The notes under the pieces were generated by a model, which was not told where the DNA came from, made no database searches, and worked only from the letters and a program-made list of their open reading frames with translations. A stretch of DNA of 64,000 bases from Serripes groenlandicus (Eukaryota; Mollusca; Bivalvia; Cardiida; Cardiidae), in contig JASEVX010000008.1 in NCBI GenBank assembly GCA_031761405.1, positions 76,096,744 through 76,160,743 on the forward strand. Reading direction: 5' to 3'. Positions 49,696-62,475 of the stretch are shown here, in pieces. Position numbers and translations under genes: made by a program. Positions within the stretch are counted from its first letter, which is position 1. Each line of letters opens with the position of its first letter.

Positions 49696-50996
49696 CCCAA
49701 AATCTTGTCCGATCCATATCTCCCAGACGGCTTGAAGGATTTTCATGAAACTTGGGTCACATGTTCACCTCATCAAGGCGACATGCAGAACCCGCGTCTC
49801 GACAATATAGGGTCAAGGTCACGCTTGAAGGTCAAAGGTTTGAGGCTTTATTTCGCGTCCGCTCCATATCTCCAAGACGGCTTAAAGGATTTTCATGAAA
49901 CTTTGGTCACATGTCCTCTCATCAAGGCGACGTGCAGAACCCGCGTCTCGACAATATAGGGTCAAGGTCAAGGTCACGCTTGAAGGTCAAAGGTTTGAGG
50001 CTTTATTTCGTGTCCGCTCCATATCTCCGAGACGGCTTGAAGGATTTTCATGAAACTTAGGTCACATGTTCACCTCATCAAGGCGACGTGCAGAACCTGC
50101 GTCTCGACAATATAGGGTCAAGGTCACGCTTGAAGGTCAAAGGTTTGAGGCTTTGTTTCGTGTCCGCTCCATATCTCCGAGACGGCTTGAAGGATTTTCA
50201 TGAAACTTTGGTCACATGTTCACCTCATCAAGGCGACGTGCAGAACCCGTGTCTCGACAATATAGGGTCAAGGTCACGCTTGAAGGTCAAAGGTTTGAGG
50301 CTTTATTTCGTGTCCGCTCCATATCTCCAAGACGGTTTGAAGTATTTTCATGAAACTTAGGTCAGATGTTCACCTCATCAAGGCGACGTGCAGAACCCGC
50401 GTCTCGACCATACTGGGTCAAGGTCACGCTTGAAGGTCAAAGGTTTGAGGCTTTATTTTGTGTCCACTCCATATCTCCTTAAAGGATTTTCATGATACGT
50501 GGGTCACATGTTCACCTCATCAAGGCGACGTGCAGAACCCGCGTCTCGACCATACCGGTTCAAGGTCAAGGTCACGCTTGAAGGTCAAAGGTTTTAGGCT
50601 TTATTTCGTGTCCACTCAATATCTCCAAGACGGCTTGAAGGATTTTCATGAAACTTGGGTCAGATGTTCACCTCGTCAAGGCGACGTGCAGAACCCGCGT
50701 CTCGACCATACTGGGTCAAGGTCAAGGTCACGCTTGAAGGTCAAATGTTTGAGGCTTTATTTTGTGTCCGCTCCATGTCTCCTTAAAGGATTTTCATGAA
50801 ACTTGGGTCACATGTTCACCTCATCAAGGCGACGTGCAGAACCCGCGTCACCACCATACCGGTTAAAGGTCAAGGTCACGCTTGAAGGTCAAAGGTTTTA
50901 GGCTTTATTTTATGTCCAGTCAATATCTCCAAGACGGCTTGAAGGATTTTCATGAAAATTTGGTCACATGTTCACCTCATCAAGGCGACGTGCAGA
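49612..50996 (+). repeat. ~150-bp satellite array, left arm
   Basis: Opens with an inverted motif (TCTCCCCCTGTATACAGGGGAGA) and TCTG microsatellite, then about nine units of 144-156 bp with GACGGCTTGAAGGATTTTCATG and GGCGACGTGCAGAACC. Unit length varies by AAGGTC insertions. The open frames across it come from unit length being a multiple of three in places and are not genes. Confidence 0.93.
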
Positions 50997-52018
50997 CGTA
51001 AGATAACTCTATCCTGCATTTTATGCAAGTTATGGCACTTTTTTTACTTAGAAATTCTGGTTAAAGTTTTGCATGCAACTAAATTAAGAGTCCATATCTC
51101 AGTATTTACTTGATGCATTGCATTGCAACTTTCTACAACCTTACCCAACTATTACACCTGTGTAGATTATCAAGTATGATAACTCTATTCTGCATTTTAT
51201 GCAAGTTATGGCCCTTTTTTTACTTAGAAATTCTGGTTAAAGTTTTGCGTGCAACTAAATTAAGAGTCCATATCTCAGTATTTACTTGATGCATTGCATT
51301 GCAACTTTCTACAACCTTACCCAACTATTACACCTGTGTAGATTATCAAGTATGATAACTCTATTCTGCATTTTATGCAAGTTATGGCCCTTTTTTTACT
51401 TAGAAATTCTGGTTAAAGTTTTGCGTGCAACTACATAAAGAGACCATCTCTTAGTAACTACTTGATGCGTTGCATTGAAACTTTATACAGCACTTACCAA
51501 CCATCACATCTAATCATCTATGTAAACAATCAAGTATGATTACTCTATCCAGCATTTTATGCAAGTTATGGACCTTTTTGGACTTAAAGTTTTGCAACTA
51601 CATTTAGAGTGTAATCTCAGTTACAACTTGAAAAATTGTATTGAAACTTTATACAACCTTTCCCAATTGCACAACTATAAACACAACCATTTATGATAAC
51701 TCTATCCTGTATATGGTGCAAATTGTTGCCCCTTTTTTAACTTAGAAATTATGGTTAAAGGTTTGCGTGAAACTACATTAAGAGTCCATATCTGAGTAAC
51801 TACTTGATGCATTCCATTGAAAGGTTATACAACCCTTTCTAACCATCACACCTATGAAAATAATCATTTAAATAACACTATCCTGCATATAATGCAAATT
51901 ATCACCCACTAAGAAATTGTGGTTAATGTTTTGCATGCAACTACATTAGAGTCTATTATCTCAGTAACTTAAATAAGCGGTGGAATAGTCGAGCGCGCTG
52001 TCCTCCGACAGCTCTTGT
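50997..52018 (+). mobile_element. Tandem-core Helitron-like fragment in the palindrome spacer
   Basis: Units of the ~178-bp family, ending GAATAGTCGAGC, hairpin GCTGTC/GACAGC and CTCTTGTTT at 52018. The 5' end is missing: it joins abruptly to the 150-bp satellite at 50996/50997, which is also where the palindrome symmetry ends. Confidence 0.8.
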
Positions 52019-52019
52019 T

Positions 52020-52440
52020 TATTTTCGGTTATACATTTCATGTCTTCATTGGTCAATCCTAAATATTCATTCCACATTTCCTCGCGATAATCTGTCTGGA
52101 AACTGTTGTCTCTGCCGCTGATTTCAAAAGTTTGTAATTCATTTTCTTCTTTTATCATGGAAAAATTGAAGTAGGTGTTTCACAAAACAACTTGTCAATT
52201 TTCATAATTGAATCTGGTGCAGCTATTATATCAAAGTCATTGTCACCTGTTCGTCCTTTTTTTGTACCGCGCTTTTTTTAATGTTTCGGCCGACAGTTTC
52301 TTCTCAGTTGTGTGAGGTTATATATTTTTGATGACTGGTGAATGGGATCGTCTCTTAGGGCAGGAATGTGGTTTCTTCGTAGAGGACAAAATAGGGATGA
52401 TGACTGTTGGTGGAACAACGGGAGAAGGCGAATGGAGACA
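52020..52440 (-). pseudogene. Possible decayed coding exon in the palindrome spacer
   Basis: Three successive minus-strand frames look protein-like. First PHTTEKKLSAETLKKARYKK (about 52315 down to 52255), then GTKKGRTGDNDFDIIAAPDS up to IFP (about 52275 to 52160), then MIKEENELQTFEIS and EEMWNEYLGLTNEDMK (52158 to 52022). The switches fall at A-runs, so they could be decay or homopolymer errors. I do not recognise the family. The downstream end runs into the neighbouring repeat. Confidence 0.35.
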
Positions 52441-54277
52441 TGGAGCGGACACAAAATAAAGCCTCAAACATTTGACCTTCAAGCGTGACCTTGACCTTGA
52501 CCCAGTATGGTCGAGACGCGGGTTCTGCACGTCGCCTTGACGAGGTGAACATCTGACCCAAGTTTCATGAAAATCCTTCAAGCCGTCTTGGAGATATTGA
52601 GTGGACACGAAATAAAGCCTAAAACCTTTGACCTTCAAGCGTGACCTTGACCTTGAACCGGTATGGTCGAGACGCGGGTTCTGCACGTCGCCTTGATGAG
52701 GTGAACATGTGACCCACGTATCATGAAAATCCTTTAAGGAGATATGGTGTGGACACAAAATAAAGCCTCAAACCTTTGACCTTCAAGCGTGACCTTGACC
52801 CAGTATGGTCGAGACGCGGGTTCTGCACGTCGCCTTGATGAGGTGAACATGTGACCCAAGTTTCATGAAAATTCTTTAAGCTGTTTTGGAGATATGGAGC
52901 GGCACAAAATAAAGCCTCAAACCTTTGACCTTCAAGCGTGACTTTGACCTTGACCCAGTATGTTCGAGACGCAGGTTCTGCACGTCGCCTTGATGAGGTG
53001 AACATGTGACCAAATTTTCATGAAAATCCTTCAAGCCGTCTTGGAGATATTGACTGGACATAAAATAAAGCCTAAAACCTTTGACCTTCAAGCGTGACCT
53101 TGACCTTTAACCGGTATGGTGGTGACGCGGGTTCTGCACGTCGCCTTGATGAGGTGAACATGTGACCCAAGTTTCATGAAAATCCTTTAAGGAGACATGG
53201 AGCGGACACAAAATAAAGCCTCAAACATTTGACCTTCAAGCGTGACCTTGACCTTGACCCAGTATGGTCGAGACGCGGGTTCTGCACGTCGCCTTGACGA
53301 GGTGAACATCTGACCCAAGTTTCATGAAAATCCTTCAAGCCGTCTTGGAGATATTGAGTGGACACGAAATAAAGCCTAAAACCTTTGACCTTCAAGCGTG
53401 ACCTTGACCTTGAACCGGTATGGTCGAGACGCGGGTTCTGCACGTCGCCTTGATGAGGTGAACATGTGACCCACGTATCATGAAAATCCTTTAAGGAGAT
53501 ATGGAGTGGACACAAAATAAAGCCTCAAACCTTTGACCTTCAAGCGTGACCTTGACCCAGTATGGTCGAGACGCGGGTTCTGCACGTCGCCTTGATGAGG
53601 TGAACATCTGACCTAAGTTTCATGAAAATACTTCAAACCGTCTTGGAGATATGGAGCGGACACGAAATAAAGCCTCAAACCTTTGACCTTCAAGCGTGAC
53701 CTTGACCCTATATTGTCGAGACACGGGTTCTGCACGTCGCCTTGATGAGGTGAACATGTGACCAAAGTTTCATGAAAATCCTTCAAGCCGTCTCGGAGAT
53801 ATGGAGCGGACACGAAACAAAGCCTCAAACCTTTGACCTTCAAGCGTGACCTTGACCCTATATTGTCGAGACGCAGGTTCTGCACGTCGCCTTGATGAGG
53901 TGAACATGTGACCTAAGTTTCATGAAAATCCTTCAAGCCGTCTCGGAGATATGGAGCGGACACGAAATAAAGCCTCAAACCTTTGACCTTCAAGCGTGAC
54001 CTTGACCTTGACCCTATATTGTCGAGACGCGGGTTCTGCACGTCGCCTTGATGAGAGGACATGTGACCAAAGTTTCATGAAAATCCTTTAAGCCGTCTTG
54101 GAGATATGGAGCGGACGCGAAATAAAGCCTCAAACCTTTGACCTTCAAGCGTGACCTTGACCCTATATTGTCGAGACGCGGGTTCTGCATGTCGCCTTGA
54201 TGAGGTGAACATGTGACCCAAGTTTCATGAAAATCCTTCAAGCCGTCTGGGAGATATGGATCGGACAAGATTTTGGG

Positions 54278-54313
<36 letters not shown>

Positions 54314-54361
54314 TCAAGGACAAAAACAATATATCTCCCCTGTATACAGGGGGAGACATAA
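52435..54361 (-). repeat. ~150-bp satellite array, right side of the palindrome
   Basis: Same family, opposite orientation, about twelve units. 52977-54361 mirrors the left array; 52435-52976 is extra. A segment of about 310 bp at 52440-52750 is nearly identical to 53198-53510, a higher-order repeat of about 758 bp (five units). Confidence 0.92.
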
Positions 54362-57300
54362 TTATAGATAAGTTAATTTCAACATTGATTGATTGGGGTT
54401 TAACGCCGTTTTTAACATTTCTTCAGTCATATCACGGCGGCCAGTTCACCTACAAATGTATTTCCTGGTTTTCTCAAACCAGTACTCCTCACAACAATCT
54501 TCCCAAGCAACTGGCTGCGTTTCCACATAGACTTAGCCCATTGGTGAAAGACGAATGTCGCATTGACTTTTGTCAAACGTCGGAAAGAAATTTGGCCGAA
54601 TTTGTCAACACATCCGAGTTATAACCGCAAGGTCATTATTTATTTTATAATTGAGAAGCTTCTAGCGATTTTGGGACTAAAATTATAATGTATATGCATT
54701 TGCGTTAATTTATGACTAAACGTTCATCAACGTGTAATATAGTCCTAGATGTATCTGTTGACAAATAAACTAGAAATGTAGTCTAAATAGGTTTTTGAAA
54801 ATTAACCTTGACGGTCCGGTCCCGTTTCGGAGATACAATTAAATTGCAAATACTTTACAAATACCATAATCTAAGCTGACGTGTTTTGACGCATCGGACC
54901 AGTCTTCTGTAATCAATACTTTATGAGTTGTCTCCGTCTGTAAAGCTTGGAGGTATAATCCGGCGTCCGGCCGGCTGTCTGCCTGAATGTGCATTCGTCC
55001 GTCCGTCATGGATTGCATGTATTGGTTAACACGTTGTTTCTGTATGGCAGATTTATTTCAAAGTGGTCACAATTATACCCGTGTGATCAGGAGAACGGCA
55101 AAGTACTAGGTACATAACTCTGGTCTGTTTTTTCAGTTATCTCCATTTTTCCTTATTTAGTTCAGCGATTGTCTCAATTAACTTTCATTGTATCAATTTC
55201 AAACTTGGTTTGTAGGTAACTTATGACCTACAGATTTGCAGTGCACCATAACCATAAATTTAGCATGCTGCGTTTGGAGTGTGTATATTTTTGTCTTTCA
55301 ATGTTCTCACTTATTATAAGCAACACATCCGTGAAATTCCCTTTTTCGTTAATGAGTGCTTCCCCAAGCTTTGTACTTCGTCAAATCTAATCTGTTTTTT
55401 AGGTGTAAACTCAATTTTTTCATTTCTTCGGTTATTGTCTCAATATATGTCCAATATATCAATTTAAGACTTGGTGTATAGGAAACTCAGAGCTGCAATT
55501 GTGCAGTGCAAAAGAAACATAACTCTATCATGCTTTCGATCGTCTTTGATTTATCAGCATGATTACAATATACATTGTGGATCTTTAGTGATTTCTGAAC
55601 TAGAAATATTTTAATTAAGGGTAGCTGCTCGGTTTTTTTTTGTCAATCTTTTGTCCTTCGATATTTTGTTTATACAAGAAAAGGGTAAAACTTTGACAAA
55701 TGAGGTATATGTTATTGGCAGGCAAAATGTGTTGCTTCAAACATTTTTGGTTTGGTTTGTTTAAAGGTCATTGTTTCATTGTTTCAACAATGTTTGTCCA
55801 TATGATCTATGCCATATGTTTTCAACTTACATATGCCCCCTATAGCATCAGCGCTTTCAGCGCTTTGATTACTTATAACAGCCTTCAAATACAAATTTGG
55901 TTTATACGACGGTAAAGAAAGGTTATGGGAATTAAGAAATTGTTTAAATAATTTAGCAAATTCTCCTTTTCCCACAATGTTTTCAATATATGTTGCTTTT
56001 TACTGTTTACACAGCAAGAAAAAAACATTTAAATTATTTGTTATAGATTAGTATTATTGTTGTATATATATATATAATTACTAGAAACAAATTAAGATTA
56101 AAAGTGTTGTATATATATATATACTTATTGTTTATTTGTTATTTAAATTGTTCTGCCCCTTCCAAGTACCCTACATAATAGAATGTTGCATGGATCATTT
56201 GCCTCGTAGTATGGCACATGGAAAACTGTTGAAAGTTACAAAGTAGAAAATGAAGAGGCCAAACAATAACTAGAATGACCCTTCAATCGATTGTTAAGGA
56301 GAGGATATAATTGAAGCAAAACCTATGGCTAGTTACTAGCAACCTATTCTATTCTTGCAATGTTTTCAAATTTCGTCCGCTGTAGATACTTCAAAAGACA
56401 TTTACTTGTCGGAAAATCAATCCATCAATTCGCGTTATTGATATCTATAGATATGATATAAAGAGGAAAGTCGTTAAAACACTTTACAAAGAGATTCCAT
56501 TTCAGCATGATCTTGACTTTTGTTTTAATCTATATCACTGATAAAAGCAATCAAACACATTATATATTTACAAAGAAAACCCCGGATATGATCATATGTA
56601 ACAAATTATACACATTTGCCCATCTTTAATTAAACATTTTTTACAACAAATCATAGCGTCCGCAGATTTGCTCTATATTCTATAGCGTCCGCATTTTCCC
56701 TCTATATTGCATTTGTCCGCATTTTCCCTCTATAATGTATTTGTCCGCAGATCGCGTCCGCACTTTAGACCCTCCCCCCATAGCGTTGTATTTATAAATA
56801 GAATTCGACGATCACGATTTCTCTGCAAATGTGTTACTCTCATTTTAAATGCATTTTATGACGCACATATTTGCTTTTTTAATTCTTTATACTATATTTA
56901 TATGGCCGACAAGGCACAAAGAAAATATTTTCAATTCTGTTTTTATCTACATTTTCAATGCGTGATTGAAAATTCATATACCGTATCTGGAGCTTAAATC
57001 GGAAATAGTTCTCCCTCTAGCAGTTCACTCATTGAGATTTATAAATCTCTCCGCGTTCACGTTTTAAAATACAATGTTTCATTTTATTTACAAATTCTCT
57101 TTGAGTATAAGAACCACATAAGAAAACAAAGACGATATAAATATATCATTATTTCAAATATCGTGATACATTTGAAAAGTAAGAGCAAGTATTGAGTACT
57201 ACTTTCACGCGTATGAAATTTAGGGAATTTTCCATAAGACGTATGGCTTCAGAATTTCAGCTATCACTAAATTTGTTTGTTCCAAACAAATAAAAAGGAA

Positions 57301-57415
57301 TAAGACGGAAAAAATAGGGGGGGGGGGTCATTTTACAATAGGGCGGGTCATTTTACAATAGCGGTAAAACGACCCGCGGGTCATTTAACCGCGGGGGTCA
57401 TAATACTATACGACA

Positions 57416-58046
57416 CCGGCATGACCCTTTATTCAAACTTGACCTAGATATCATTCAGCTCAACATTCTGACTAAATTTCAAGCTGCTGAAGCAAAAATT
57501 GCGGCCTCTGGAGTGTTTACGAGATTTTCCTTCAATTTGACCTAGTGACCTACTTTTTAACCCGACATGACCCATGTTCGAACTTGACCTACATATCATC
57601 AAGTTGAAAATGTGGCCTCCAGAGTGTTAACAAGATTTCGCTTCAATTTGACCTAGTGACCTCGTTTTTGACCTCATATGGCCCAGTTTCGATCTTGTCC
57701 AAGATTTGATGGAGATGAATGTTCTGATACACTTTCATGAAGATTGGATGCAAAATGTAGCCTGTAGAGTGTTAACAAGCTGAAATGTTGACGACGCACG
57801 ACGGTATATATATATATATTTTTTTTTTTTTTTTATCGGAGGGGAATTTATATTTTTAGGGGAAAAACTATGCTTATTTTCCGAGGGGAAGGGGCTGTTA
57901 ACTGGCCCCTTTTATATAAGGTAAAAACAACCTTATACGTAAACAATAGCTTATACTTATACTTGGAACACGACGCACGACGGACGGACGCCGGACAAAA
58001 TGTGATCACAATAGCTAACCTTGCACTTCGTGCATAGGTGAGCTAA
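57416..58046 (-). mobile_element. Tandem-core element in the right arm, shorter allele
   Basis: Mirror of the 45575 element. It is missing the 351 bp that correspond to 45653-46003, one repeat unit's worth of sequence. The junction at 57968/57969 has almost no microhomology. Confidence 0.8.
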
Positions 58047-59087
58047 AACGCAAAACAAACTCACATGTTCACCGTTCTTTGACAGATCTAGGAGGTCAAA
58101 TCAAAGGGGACCCTTATCCCGCACTGAATTGTACTTTCAATTTCAGAAAATACAGCATGTTCTGAAAATGGCTCTTAATGTGTCAACATATCTAAAAGCA
58201 AACACTATTTTTTATTATAAATCAGTCAAAGGTTATTCAACTTAATAAACAGCACTTTCAACTTCCAACAAAATCATTATTGTCCATAGGAGACAACTTC
58301 AATCCCATATATTCATCTGAAATTCGCCGGACAAAATTGTCTGCCCAGCAAGCCAATCAGATTTACTTCCCTTTGACCTAAATCAAATTCTGTTTTTCGA
58401 TAAACAGCATACTTTTTACATTTTAGTATATGGCCGTCTATTGCGGACTAACAAAAACAATTTCAATCAATTTGCTTGAATGGTTATGGAAAAGTAGCAA
58501 TTTCCCTTTAAATACCCTCCGTGCACTGTGCTATTCTGTACACTTATAATAGGATGGCCTCCCTTGACCAAAAATAGAATTTTTTAATTCTTAAAAAGGG
58601 ACTTATAAATCCAACCTCGAATGTTTTTTTTGTTAGTTTTCAGTCTGTTTGGGTGTTTTTAACATGTCAAATGCTCTAGTAGTCATTGAAAACTTAAATG
58701 TGCTGATGTTAATTAACATTTAATGCTTACATTTGCTTTAAAATTTCATTCTTTTTCACATTATTTTACATGTATCATACATTCAAAAGTCAGTTTTGGC
58801 ATAAATCTGTTCCAGATGTTAGCAGCAATGTCTCATAGGTATTTCCTACACTGTTATCTTATCATTTTTTAATTTTGTTAACACCTGAGCACTGTGAGCA
58901 GGTCCAGTCCTTGAGATAAGGGACTCTCAAATGTGCTAGTCTAATAGGTTTTATGACATATTGACTTCCATGGAAGGGGCTCTTTGTGTCTTAGACATGA
59001 CTCAGTCTATAGTAAGCATTAAAACAGGATACAATCCGATACATACTTATTTGTTCATATAAATTGAGTTTTTGGAGGTTTTTCATC

Positions 59088-61680
59088 ATGAAAGGTGATA
59101 AGAAAAGGAGAAAACCCATGTTCAAACTTGGCAATAAATGTAGGTTGGGACGTCAAAGTGTTTTTAAATTGACTCCTAACAGTGAATATGTAAGACCGAC
59201 TGTGGAAGAGGCTGAATAAATGGATGTAGACCCAGTTGTTCATGATGCAATGGCATCTACGTCAACTTCAACAGACCAGAAACTAGACGTCATGTTGTTG
59301 CGCCCAAGACTCAAACAGCCAGAGTACAAGTGTACTGGAAGCAGAAACACAAGTTATTTGGGGTGAGTACACATTATACAGCATAGAAATATACCTTTAA
59401 ACTGACATTGACTTGATTTCTGCAATTTTGAGAGATAATTAAGGAGTTGAAAGTGCATTAAATTCTTCAAGTATATCGTCAAAGGGAGATAACTCGGTAG
59501 ACCTTATGCACTCAAAGCTAATTCAAGAGGTTTTCAGTTCACCCATGATATTCCATATACAGACTAATTCAAACCCAAAGCAGATGAAGGAAATACAATG
59601 AAATTGAGTCAATCCATAGGTTAACTTTGAGAGAGAAAACGTCCTGCGAAAAGGAGATTATTGCTCAATATAATCATATCCACCTTTTCCCGCAATAATT
59701 TCAAATTATGCCTGCTGCAGAGGTGTTTTCATACGAGAATAGGTCATGTAAATTAACCAAAATGAGGAAATAGACTTGTTTTTATACTCAATTTCAGCCA
59801 GGAGCATGACTGCTACAAAATATTTCACGTCGCAAAGCTCTTAAGAGATGTTTAATATGGTCAATTTGGAGAACAGGGCCAGTTTTCCAAACTGTCGAGG
59901 GAATCTCACATTCAACAAGAAAAATGAAAACCGAAGAGGTCTCGTTTGGAGGGAGAGAATGGCATATTAAACATGATTATATGTGTCTAAAAAGCTCAAG
60001 GTTTACACAAAGATATCTTCCCCAACAAAGAGACGAGGTCGCAAGATGGCTACAGTAAATCTGAGCTTAAATATAGCGTTGACTCAAACCCCGATTGGGG
60101 GATCTAGTATCGTTGGACTTTTTGCTGGTGGAAATAGTAGGGGCCCATCACATCAGGGCGTAACAAACAGTAGCAAAGCAGCTAGTGAAGTCATTGTTGC
60201 TGAGAATAAGGCTGACATGTCCAAACGACTGCAGCAATTGCGAAAAATTAACCGGTGGCAAGGTCGGCCGGAAAATGAGATTCCTGTGCAGGTAGACGGC
60301 GTATATAACAACAACCTTTATTCTGGAGTTGGAAGAACCTGATTTCAGCCCGCAACCCAGTGCATTGTAACAGTGGCGGAAAATATTACCCCACGTAAGC
60401 AATTGGTGGCAGTCGAGGCAGTCAGTAAATTATGCTTCAAGCATGGTTTTCACACAAATGAGGATGTAGGGCAATGTGATATTCAGGACGGTAAATGTTC
60501 AGCAACTGTCAGTTTGGAGACAAATATTGAGGATGAGCAACAATGGGCCGAAACATGCTTCCGCAACCTTAAAAATGATAGCATGGAGGTAAAATTTGTC
60601 ACCACAGATGGAAATGGAAAATCGTTTCAGGCGGCACACCAGCTCCACGTGTCTGTATATATACAAAAACTGTTCCTGTGCACCAACTTGACACAAGGCA
60701 TCTCGGTGCTAATCAGCGAAAGTACATCAAATCATCAAACAAGGTTACCACAATCATGCCAGAGAAAACCAAACCATAACGGCAGTACACACAAAACAGG
60801 TTCGCATTAGACATGAGCAAACGCTGTCAGGGCCTGAACTCTATTATATCATCAAGAAGAAATCGAAAAATATCCTAGATGACACACGCGTCATGATGTT
60901 CACTATTTATAAAGCAATGCTTTGCAGGGAATCACAGTCTGTGCAGGATCAATTCAGCAGTGTGCAAAGGGGAAACGAATAATTACTAGCCTTTCAACAG
61001 TATTTTTCTATTCAGCACAATCAAAATAGACATAAAGAAGGAGGAGAACAAGAAAATCTTCATGGAGATGATTGAATATCGCCTTGGAGATGAAATGGTC
61101 CAACTAACCAGGGTTAATACCAACACACAAAAAGTTGAGGGGACAAATAGAGCCATTAAACGTTCCTTACCCAAAGACAAGACGTTTTCCAGGAACTTCC
61201 AGTCACGTGCACACAGTGCCCTACACTTTGTTAATAATGGACCCGGAAATTCCTTGCGCAAACTTTGTTCTGCTGGCGTATTGTGCAATTCCTTTAGGAA
61301 GTAGTGCTGACCGTCAGCTAGAGTCACTCCAAACTTACTCTGAAAAGAAGAAACACGCAAAAAGTCCATGGAATTCCAATTGAAGCGTAAGCTACAAAGA
61401 CAGTGGCTATTCAAACTGTACGAAAAGCATCGTGAGCAGAAAAATTATGTGAAAAATCAACTGACGGCGCATATACGAAAAACACGGACTAAGACCCAAA
61501 ATGTGCCACACATTATACAAGTCGGGGCCAACACTGACCATGATGGATATGCTCAGAAACAAATGAAGTTGAGGCGAAGAAGTGTACCTACATCAGAAGA
61601 TGCATGCAGGCTCGTGCCCAAGGCAGGACCCTCTGGCCACACACTGACAACGCCCAGTGTTAACCTAATTGGGTTCAACG
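59088..61680 (+). pseudogene. Mutator-like (MULE) transposase relic, right-arm copy
   Basis: A degraded transposase read through several frames. A first exon (59088-59362) starts MKGDKKRRKPMFKLGNK, has an in-frame TAA at 59217-59219 and ends at a GTGAGT donor. The main part from 59983 contains KRRGRK, TPIGGSS and VQVDGVYNNNLYSGVG, is cut by TGA at 60340-60342, then continues in frame with DGKCSAT and VTTDGNG. A frame change near 60640 gives VHQLDTRHLGANQRKYIKS and MPEKTKP, another gives RFALDMSKRCQ, and 61062-61270 gives KVEGTNRAIKRSLPKDKT. 61368 onward gives a basic tail ending at a possible donor at 61681. These motifs in this order, including acidic positions in DGKCS, TTDG and VEGTN, fit the DDE transposase of the invertebrate Mutator-like family. 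Frameshifts and stops make it inactive. The family call is from memory of conserved motifs; a profile search would confirm it. Confidence 0.8.
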
Positions 61681-62251
61681 GTAAGATGACCTTCTTTTTA
61701 TGCATCTCATATTGTGACAGAGGTGACTGACATCCATGCAATTTCTATGTGTGTCAACCTCTACCAGCTCGGACCCATGTCTAATCATCAAGATCAACCG
61801 CTGATCACGGGTCTGTGTACATCTGCCATCAGGCCAAGTAACCCTCTTGGCAGGATAACCATCTCTGTCTGTGTAACCCATTCACTCCAGGCATTCTGAT
61901 CCTCCCCGGATGTCCCAGAGTGTTTTTCTACGGCATTCTCCAGCTTTAGCAAAAATTTGTATGAATATTCCATTTAATAAAGGTTTGATGAGGAATGTCT
62001 CAAAATTTCGTTTGTATACAAGGAGTACAAAAGATGAAAATGAGCGAAAAGGGGGAAAAAGTACTGAAAACTAAGCCCTGCTTTAGGTCAAAGGGAAATA
62101 AATCATTTTCCATAGGCGACCATTATAGCATTATGGGTTATGGTTCGTTACTAGCAAATGAATTAACACATATACCTGTATCAAACTGAAGTTCGTTCTT
62201 AGAACTACCAAAAAAGCAAAACAAACTCACAAGTTCATCATTTTTTGACAA

Positions 62252-62475
62252 TGAATGAATGAATGTATATTGTTTTATGGCGCATCGACAGCTAAGGTCA
62301 TTTAGCGCGCAATTAATTTTAATTATTCATGATCCCTGGGTAAACAAACCAGTACTAGGCTAGAAAATGTGCCTTGCCCAAGGGCACTCCACCATGACCG
62401 TAGTGCCGCGACAGGGGATCGAACCCGGGACACCCGGTTTCGAAATCCCCGACGCTAACCACTCGACCACAGCGG
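62252..62475 (-). mobile_element. tRNA-derived SINE, right-arm copy
   Basis: Mirror of 41146-41369, with the same flanking duplication (62240-62251 and 62476-62487), so one insertion event that preceded the arm duplication. Confidence 0.88.

Larger units (their letters stand above)
39621..50996 (+). repeat. Left arm of giant palindrome (inverted repeat >11 kb)
   Basis: This arm is the reverse complement of 52977-64000. Paired positions sum to 103973 near the centre (about 48.7-51.0 kb), 103976 between about 46.7 and 48.6 kb, and 103621 outside 45.65 kb. The two shifts are explained by a 3-bp T-run difference near 48630/55344 and by a 351-bp segment present only here (45653-46003) plus C-run and TA-run length changes. 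The outer limit is not visible because the right arm leaves the window. It contains a Mutator relic, a SINE, a tandem-core element and about nine units of a 150-bp satellite. Confidence 0.97.
50997..52976. other. Spacer between the palindrome arms
   Basis: 1980 bp with no inverted partner. It consists of a fragment of a tandem-core Helitron-like element (50997-52018), about 420 bp of sequence with coding-like character on the minus strand (52020-52440), and about 540 bp more of the 150-bp satellite in right-arm orientation (52435-52976). Confidence 0.9.

Noticed and set aside
49349..49717. 122-codon frame (mirror 54256-54624)
   Set aside because: Covers a TCTG microsatellite and a SINE tail on the opposite strand; no domain.
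49705..54268. Repeat proteins with SRSRLKVKGLRLYF motifs
   Set aside because: Translation of the ~150-bp satellite; unit length near a multiple of three keeps frames open.
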